A stretch of 26,604 nucleotides of DNA, from assembly GCA_045641505.1 (NCBI GenBank), contig JAZUHB010000093.1, forward strand, positions 1-26,604. The letters run 5' to 3'. Positions 21,923-26,604 of the stretch are shown here, piece after piece. The notes below the pieces were generated by a model that saw only the letters and a list, made by a program, of their open reading frames with translations, did no database searches and had not been told where the DNA came from. The stretch is from JAZQNF01 sp045641505 (GTDB lineage: Bacteria > Bacillota > Clostridia > Lachnospirales > Bianqueaceae). How positions within the stretch are numbered: the stretch's first letter is position 1; each line of letters opens with the position of its first letter. A program made the position numbers and the translations under genes.

Positions 21923-23815
21923 ATGAGAAACTTTCAGCTGGCTGTCAAACGAATCTTCGATATCCTGCTCGCGCTGGCCGCGATCGTGATCCTCACCGTG
22001 ATCCCGGTGCTGATCGTGGTCCCCATCGCGATCCGGCTCGAATCGAAGGGGAAGGCGGTTTTCCGCCAGGCCCGCGTCGGCAAGGACGGCAAGCTTTTCG
22101 ACATCCTGAAATTCCGCACGATGGCGGAGCCCCCCGCGGATTGCTACAACGTGAAGGGCGTCTGGTACAAGCCGGACGGCACGCGCCTTCTGCCCGAGGA
22201 ACGGATCACCAAGGTGGGCCGCTTCCTCCGCAAGACCAGCCTGGACGAGCTGATGCAGCTGTTCAACGTCCTGAACGGCACGATGAGCTTCATCGGCCCG
22301 CGCCCGACCCTGCCCTATCAGGTGGAGAAGTACACTGACGAGCAGAAGCGCCGCCACGAGCTGCGTCCCGGCATCACCGGCTGGGCGCAGGTGAACGGCC
22401 GCAACGGCATCACCTGGACCGAAAAGATCAAATATGACCTGGAATACGTCGACGGCTTCAGCCTCTGGTTCGATATCCGGATCTGGCTCCGGAGCTTCAC
22501 CGTCGTGCTGCGCCGCGAGTCCACCGCCTTCGAGAAGGACGACCCGCTGACCGCGAAGGGCGGTCTGAACCCCGACGCGAAGAAGGCCCTGGTGCTGGCG
22601 GGCGGCGTTCCCCAGATCGCGCTGATCGAGGAGCTGAAGTCCCGCGGCATCACCACGGTGCTCTGCGACGGCTCCGACGGCGCGGTGGCCCGGCCTTACG
22701 CTGACGTCTTCTACCGCATCCAGATCTTCGATAAGGAGGCGGTGAAGGAGGTCGCGCTGAAGGAAAAGGTCGACTTCGTGATCACCGTCTGCGCCGACCA
22801 GGTGCTGCTGATCGTCGCCCAGGTCTCCGAGGAGCTGGGGCTTCCCTTCTACATCGATTACAAGACGGCGCAGGACGTGTCCGACAAGGCGCTGATGAAG
22901 GAGATCTTCGAGAAGAATCAGATCCCGACCTCCCGCCACGTCGTGATGGCCGAGCTGGACAAGACGAAGATCGCCCATCTCGAATACCCGCTGGTGGTGA
23001 AGCCGGTGGACTGCTACAGCTCCAAGGGCGTCCGCAAGGTGCTGAATGAAAAGGAGCTCGAGGAGGCCTTCGCGCAGGCCGTCACGCTTTCCCGCACCGA
23101 TACCGCCATCGTCGAGGAGTTCGTCGGCGGCTGGGAGCTGAGCGTCGACGTGTTCGTGACGGACGGCCGCGCCGAGGTCCTGCTGATCTCCCAGAGCGAC
23201 AAGGTGGCGGACGCCGACAAGTTCGTGATCTTCCGCGGCCGCGTGCCCGCCGACCTCTCGCCGGAGCTTCGCGCGCAGGTCGCCGACACCGCCCAGCGGA
23301 TCGCCGACGCGTTCGGCCTCCGAAACTGCCCGATGCTCGTCCAGATGATCTGCGACGGGAAGCGGGTCTCCGTGCTCGAGTTCTGCGCCCGCACCGGCGG
23401 CGGCATGAAGTTCCTGCTGATCCGGCGCGCCTGCGGCGTCGACGTGGTGAAGGCCGTGGTCGACCTCTCGATGGGGCAGAAGCCCGTGATCGCGCCGACC
23501 GCGCCCGAGGCGCCCGTGATCGTCAACGAGTTCCTCTACTGCGAGCCCGGTGTCCTCGATCACATGGAGGGCGTGGAGGAGCTCCTGGCGGAGGGTCTGA
23601 TCGTCGATCATCACATGCTGAAGAGCCCCGGCTTCGAGTTTCGCGGCGTCGCGTCCTCGAGCGACCGGGTCTGCGGCATCACCGTCGAGGCGGCGGACAA
23701 GGCCGACTTCGACCGGAAGCACGACGAGATCCGGAAGCGCCTCCGCGTAATTTCCTCCGACGGCCGCGACATCCTGCGGCACGACCTGATGGTCGGCTGG
23801 GAAGAAAGGAACTGA
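21923..23815 (+). CDS. Fusion: phosphoglycosyl transferase (PglC/WcaJ type) + ATP-grasp ligase
   Basis: 630 residues in two parts. Residues 1 to about 210 are a monotopic sugar-phosphate transferase: one N-terminal membrane segment (about 10-32), then FRQARVGKDGKLFDILKFRTM, the LDELMQLFNVLNG segment, FIGPRPTLP and GITGWAQVNGRN. It would move a sugar-1-phosphate onto undecaprenyl phosphate. Residues about 222-630 are an ATP-grasp ligase: N-terminal KKALVLAGGVPQIALI, ATP-binding lysine in YPLVVKPVDC, IVEEFVGGWELSVDV, and metal-binding LEFCARTGGGMKFLL. This half matches the next gene over its full length. ATP-grasp enzymes join an acid to an amine by way of an acyl phosphate, so aminoacylation of an amino sugar is plausible. 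The lipid-facing fusion suggests it acts beside the membrane. Confidence 0.93.
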   Translation: MRNFQLAVKRIFDILLALAAIVILTVIPVLIVVPIAIRLESKGKAVFRQARVGKDGKLFDILKFRTMAEPPADCYNVKGVWYKPDGTRLLPEERITKVGRFLRKTSLDELMQLFNVLNGTMSFIGPRPTLPYQVEKYTDEQKRRHELRPGITGWAQVNGRNGITWTEKIKYDLEYVDGFSLWFDIRIWLRSFTVVLRRESTAFEKDDPLTAKGGLNPDAKKALVLAGGVPQIALIEELKSRGITTVLCDGSDGAVARPYADVFYRIQIFDKEAVKEVALKEKVDFVITVCADQVLLIVAQVSEELGLPFYIDYKTAQDVSDKALMKEIFEKNQIPTSRHVVMAELDKTKIAHLEYPLVVKPVDCYSSKGVRKVLNEKELEEAFAQAVTLSRTDTAIVEEFVGGWELSVDVFVTDGRAEVLLISQSDKVADADKFVIFRGRVPADLSPELRAQVADTAQRIADAFGLRNCPMLVQMICDGKRVSVLEFCARTGGGMKFLLIRRACGVDVVKAVVDLSMGQKPVIAPTAPEAPVIVNEFLYCEPGVLDHMEGVEELLAEGLIVDHHMLKSPGFEFRGVASSSDRVCGITVEAADKADFDRKHDEIRKRLRVISSDGRDILRHDLMVGWEERN

Positions 23816-23818
23816 AGC

Positions 23819-25045
23819 ATGAAGAAAGCCCTCGTACTGGCGGGCGGGTTTCCGCAGATTGCGCTGATCCGGGAGCTCAAAGCCCGCGGTTACACTGTGG
23901 TGCTGGCGGATTGGAACGAAGCGCCGGTCGCTCGGGAGTACTGCGATATTTATTACCGGGTCTCTACGCTGGATGTTGAAGCAATCCGGAACGTGGCCGC
24001 GGCGGAGCGAGTTGACTGTATTCTTACCGTATGCACTGACCAGGCGCTGCTGACTGTGGCTCGGGTCTCGGAGGAACTGGGCCTGCCCTGCTATCTCGAT
24101 TATCAGACCGCGCTGAATGTCACGAACAAGCAATACATGAAGCAGGTCTTTGCGGCGCATGGTATTCCGACTGCACGGTTTCTTGTCCTGGACGAATTCG
24201 AGCCGGAGAAGCTGCGCGGCTTTCGCTATCCGCTCATCGTGAAGCCTGTGGACTGCAATAGCTCGAAGGGCGTAAAGAAAGCTCTCTGCGAGGAGGAGCT
24301 GCGCGGCTTCTTCTATGAGGCGAAGGCTCTTTCCCGCACACATACGGCCATCGTCGAGGAATTCATCGAGGGACCGGAGCTTACCGCGGATGTCTATGTG
24401 CAGGACGGAAAGGCAATTCTGCTCAGCTGCTCACGCAGCGACAAGATCCGCGACAACGATAAATTTGTAATCTTCCGGACCGTGAATCCGGCCGGAAAGG
24501 AACTTGCCGGCCGGGTCACCGCCGTGGCGCAGCAAATCGCCGACGCTTTCGGCCTGCGCAATACGCCGATGCTGATCCAGCTTCTGACCGACGGCGAGAA
24601 TGTCTATGTAATCGAATTCAGCGCCCGTACCGGCGGCGGTGTGAAATATCTGCTGATCCGTGAGGTCAGCGGGTTCGATGTTATCGGCGCTGTAGTGGAC
24701 CTGACTGAGGGAAAGAGGCCCGAGGTCGCGCTGCGTCCTCCCGCGCACACCTATCTGGTCAACGAGTTCATTTACTGCCGTCCTGGAGTATTCGAGCGGC
24801 TGGAGGGATTTGACGAGTTGAAGTCCGCCGGTGTGATTGCGGATTACTATCTCTTCAAATGGAAGGGCGCGGAATTCAACACGGTGGCAAACAGCGGAGA
24901 CCGCATCGCCGGCTTTACTCTGACGGGCGATACGCCGGAGGAGATCCGCGAGAAGCATCGAAAGGCGAATGCCGGTTTCCGTGTCATCGGCACGGACGGC
25001 GAGGATCTGGCGCGTCATGATTTGCTGACGGAACCGGAGCTTTAA
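23819..25045 (+). CDS. Stand-alone ATP-grasp ligase, paralogue of the fused domain
   Basis: 408 residues, alignable end to end, nearly without gaps, with residues about 222-630 of the preceding protein. Examples: KKALVLAGGFPQIALI, VSEELGLP, YPLIVKPVDCNSSKGVKKA, TAIVEEFIEG, DKFVIFR, IADAFGLRN, IEFSARTGGGVKYLLIRE, VNEFIYCRPGVF. ATP lysine and metal-binding Glu are intact in both, so both look active. It starts 3 bp after the fused gene with AAGGAACTGAAG upstream and ends the operon. Codon third positions are less GC-rich than in the fused copy, so the two probably did not arise by a recent tandem duplication in this genome. The substrate is unknown; attaching an amino acid or related acid to a glycan amino sugar is inference. 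Confidence 0.9.
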   Translation: MKKALVLAGGFPQIALIRELKARGYTVVLADWNEAPVAREYCDIYYRVSTLDVEAIRNVAAAERVDCILTVCTDQALLTVARVSEELGLPCYLDYQTALNVTNKQYMKQVFAAHGIPTARFLVLDEFEPEKLRGFRYPLIVKPVDCNSSKGVKKALCEEELRGFFYEAKALSRTHTAIVEEFIEGPELTADVYVQDGKAILLSCSRSDKIRDNDKFVIFRTVNPAGKELAGRVTAVAQQIADAFGLRNTPMLIQLLTDGENVYVIEFSARTGGGVKYLLIREVSGFDVIGAVVDLTEGKRPEVALRPPAHTYLVNEFIYCRPGVFERLEGFDELKSAGVIADYYLFKWKGAEFNTVANSGDRIAGFTLTGDTPEEIREKHRKANAGFRVIGTDGEDLARHDLLTEPEL

Positions 25046-25095
25046 GGTTTCGGGACGCAAGTCTTTTTCCGCGCATGCGGAGTCAGTGGATAAAA

Positions 25096-25134
25096 AACAT
25101 CCATTCCTTTCCGGGAATGGATGTTTCTTTTTTT
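25096..25134. terminator. Bidirectional terminator between convergent operons
   Basis: A perfect 12-bp stem (25096-25107 with 25114-25125) is followed by TTTCTTTTTTT on the plus strand. On the minus strand it is followed by a T-run (complement of AAAAA at 25092-25096). It ends the glycan operon and the minus-strand TRAP operon. Confidence 0.93.
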
Positions 25135-25158
25135 GCGGATCCGGCGCGGAGCGCGGAC

Positions 25159-25419
25159 TTATTTCTTCTTGTCCTTCATCTGTCCGCAGAGGTACATCTT
25201 CGCCATGCTGAGCAGCACCATCACGGTGGAGAGCAGCACGAGCCAGGGGTAGAGCTCCTTGTTGATGAAGGCGCAGATCGCGGTCGCCGTGTCGCCGCCG
25301 ATGATGAGCGCGGCCACGAAGGCGAAGAAGGACAGGCCGCCGACGAAGAGGCAGACCATCACGCCGTAGCCGAAGATGACGCCCAGCACGTCGCCGATCT
25401 TTTTCAGGGTTTCTTTCAT
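25159..25419 (-). CDS. Small membrane protein behind the TRAP permease
   Basis: 86 residues with two to three hydrophobic segments (about 10-42 and 56-77) and a lysine-rich C-terminus (QMKDKKK). I do not recognise a named family. The gene begins 12 bp after the TRAP permease stop, and its AAGGAGG overlaps that stop codon, so it is translationally linked. It could be a small accessory subunit of the transporter, comparable in place to a DctQ-like protein but shorter than the usual four-helix DctQ. It is the last gene before the shared terminator. Confidence 0.8.
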   Translation of the reverse strand: MKETLKKIGDVLGVIFGYGVMVCLFVGGLSFFAFVAALIIGGDTATAICAFINKELYPWLVLLSTVMVLLSMAKMYLCGQMKDKKK

Positions 25420-25431
25420 GGGGGCACCTCC

Positions 25432-26604
25432 TTACGCGCCGAGGATGGGCAGGAAGCCAAGCAGGATGATGACTTCCATCACGAACTGGATCGCGACCCA
25501 CCAGAGGTCGTTGATCAGGGTCTTCTTGAAATCGGACTCCGCCAGGTTCATGCCGGCCAGCATGCCGAGGCCGAGGGGCGGGGTCAGGCCGCACATTACG
25601 CCGCAGAAGCAGGGCAGCATCGCCGCGACCACGATGGGGCTGCAGCCGACGCCGGCCATCAGCGAGATGAAGGTGAGGCCGAAGATGGAGACCAGCGTGG
25701 AGCCGGGGATTACCATGCCCATGACGCAGGTCAGGAGGGGGATCAGCAGGCAGAAGCCGAGCTTGCCGAGGTTCATCGAGGCCAGCGCGACCTCGAAGGC
25801 CTCGCTCACCTTGATGTCGGTGAACAGCGCGCCGATCATGTAGCCCACGAGGCAGGCGCCGATCGTGTTCGCGAAGGACGGGGCCTTTTCTGCGAAAAGC
25901 CGCGCCATCTTGCCCGGTGTCACATCCTTTTTGTTGTTCGCGACCAGGATGCCGTAGAGCGACGCGAGACCGGCCACGAAGAAGAGCAGGGAGCTCGAAA
26001 GGTTCTTTGCGCCGGCCGCGCCGAGGCGGGCGGTGAAGAACGTATCCTTGAAGAGGTAGTCGAGCACGAAGGGGAGCAGCAGGATCACGGGGAGCAGCAG
26101 GCCCTGCCAGCCGGTTTTGAGGGTTTCGCGGAGGGAGGGCAGGTCCTCCTTCGCGACGGGCTGCACCTTGTAGTACCGGCAGAACGCGAAGACGGTGATC
26201 AGCCGCTGCAGAATGAACCAGAGCGAGCAGCCCCAGCAGACGATCCAGAACGAGCCGATCGACATGGTATCGGCAACGCCCTGCGCCGCCCAGAACGCCG
26301 TCAGCGCACCAAGCGCCGCCACGATGTTCGAGGACGGCGGGATCATGTTTCCGAGATAGCTCGCGTTGCTTTCCACATTTGCCGCAAGCTCGGGCGGGAA
26401 CCCGGATTCTTTCATTGCCTTGATCGTGATGACGCCGGTCGACATGACATTGCCCGGACCGGAACCGGAAAGCGCACCCATAAACCCGGAAGCTACGATG
26501 GCGGCATAGCCTGCGCCGCCCGGGAGCTTGCCGAGAAACGCAAGGATCAGATTGACCGCCCCGTCGATGAGCTTCGTTTTTGTCATGATTGCCGACATAC
26601 AGAT
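25432..26604 (-). CDS. TRAP transporter large permease (DctM-type), 5' end outside the window
   Basis: At least 388 residues are visible; the frame stays open to the window edge, so the N-terminus is missing. TRAP large permeases are many-helix secondary transporters that import organic acids captured by a periplasmic-type binding protein. Seen: GFMGALSGSGPGNVMSTGVITI, ESNASYLGNMIPPSSN, and MVIPGSTLVSIFGLTFIS with CGLTPPLGLGMLAGMNLA near the end. The sequence style resembles the DctM half of fused 4TM/12TM permeases, which run over 600 residues. No binding protein (DctP/TAXI) is in the window and the substrate is unknown. The ATG at 26598 is probably internal. Confidence 0.9.
   Translation of the reverse strand: MCMSAIMTKTKLIDGAVNLILAFLGKLPGGAGYAAIVASGFMGALSGSGPGNVMSTGVITIKAMKESGFPPELAANVESNASYLGNMIPPSSNIVAALGALTAFWAAQGVADTMSIGSFWIVCWGCSLWFILQRLITVFAFCRYYKVQPVAKEDLPSLRETLKTGWQGLLLPVILLLPFVLDYLFKDTFFTARLGAAGAKNLSSSLLFFVAGLASLYGILVANNKKDVTPGKMARLFAEKAPSFANTIGACLVGYMIGALFTDIKVSEAFEVALASMNLGKLGFCLLIPLLTCVMGMVIPGSTLVSIFGLTFISLMAGVGCSPIVVAAMLPCFCGVMCGLTPPLGLGMLAGMNLAESDFKKTLINDLWWVAIQFVMEVIILLGFLPILGA

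Noticed and set aside
20780..24343. A minus-strand open frame of 1187 codons, and many other long antisense frames (for example 515-2902, 14529-16874)
   Set aside because: They lie opposite well-recognised genes; high GC removes stop codons from antisense frames. Their translations are Arg/Ala/Asp/Val-rich and show no family motifs.

Overview
The window looks like a chromosomal segment of a high-GC anaerobic Firmicute, most likely a gut-type Clostridia. The basis is the infC-rpmI-rplT order with an AUU-started infC and a leader terminator, AGGAGG-type ribosome binding sites, consensus sigma-A promoters, and a TRAP permease, ATP-grasp ligases and a PglC-type sugar transferase in GC-rich code. 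No species call is possible from sequence alone. No tRNA, rRNA, CRISPR array or transposase was seen.

Layout. 1-405: a cold-shock protein on the minus strand with a large terminator-like hairpin in its leader. 473-2842: a fusion of an APH-fold sugar kinase and N-acetylglucosamine-6-phosphate deacetylase (NagA), joined by a repetitive Ala/Ser linker. 2897-3571: a zinc-ribbon membrane protein. 4066-8629: an operon of class III aminotransferase, class II aldolase, FGGY kinase and GtrA protein, probably a catabolic route for an unidentified sugar or polyol. 9131-11077: an ABC exporter on the minus strand, divergent from infC-rpmI-rplT (11148-12728). 13274-25134: a ten-gene operon made of a class I/II aminotransferase followed by a surface-glycan cassette, ending in a strong terminator. 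25159-26604: a small membrane protein and a TRAP permease cut by the window edge, both on the minus strand.

How the glycan genes fit together. RfbA and RfbB make dTDP-4-keto-6-deoxyglucose. No rfbC or rfbD is present, but a DegT aminotransferase lies next to them, so a dTDP-amino-dideoxysugar is the likely product. A second DegT enzyme and a left-handed-beta-helix acyltransferase suggest another (N-acylated) amino sugar. A phosphoglycosyl transferase would load the first sugar on undecaprenyl phosphate, one GT2 enzyme would extend it and a Wzx-like flippase would export it. Two homologous ATP-grasp ligases close the operon, one fused to the phosphoglycosyl transferase. They could attach an amino acid or other acid to the amino sugars.

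The most striking unexplained feature is a family of three intergenic elements (3610-3965, 8729-9084, 12788-13144), each 356-357 bp. Each has 14-15 bp terminal inverted repeats and four internal 38-bp palindromic units at mirror-symmetric spacing (34-38-24-38-88-38-24-38-34). The spacing is kept almost without indels although the bases have diverged. The palindrome arms change in a compensatory way between copies. This does not match any repeat or RNA family that I recognise.
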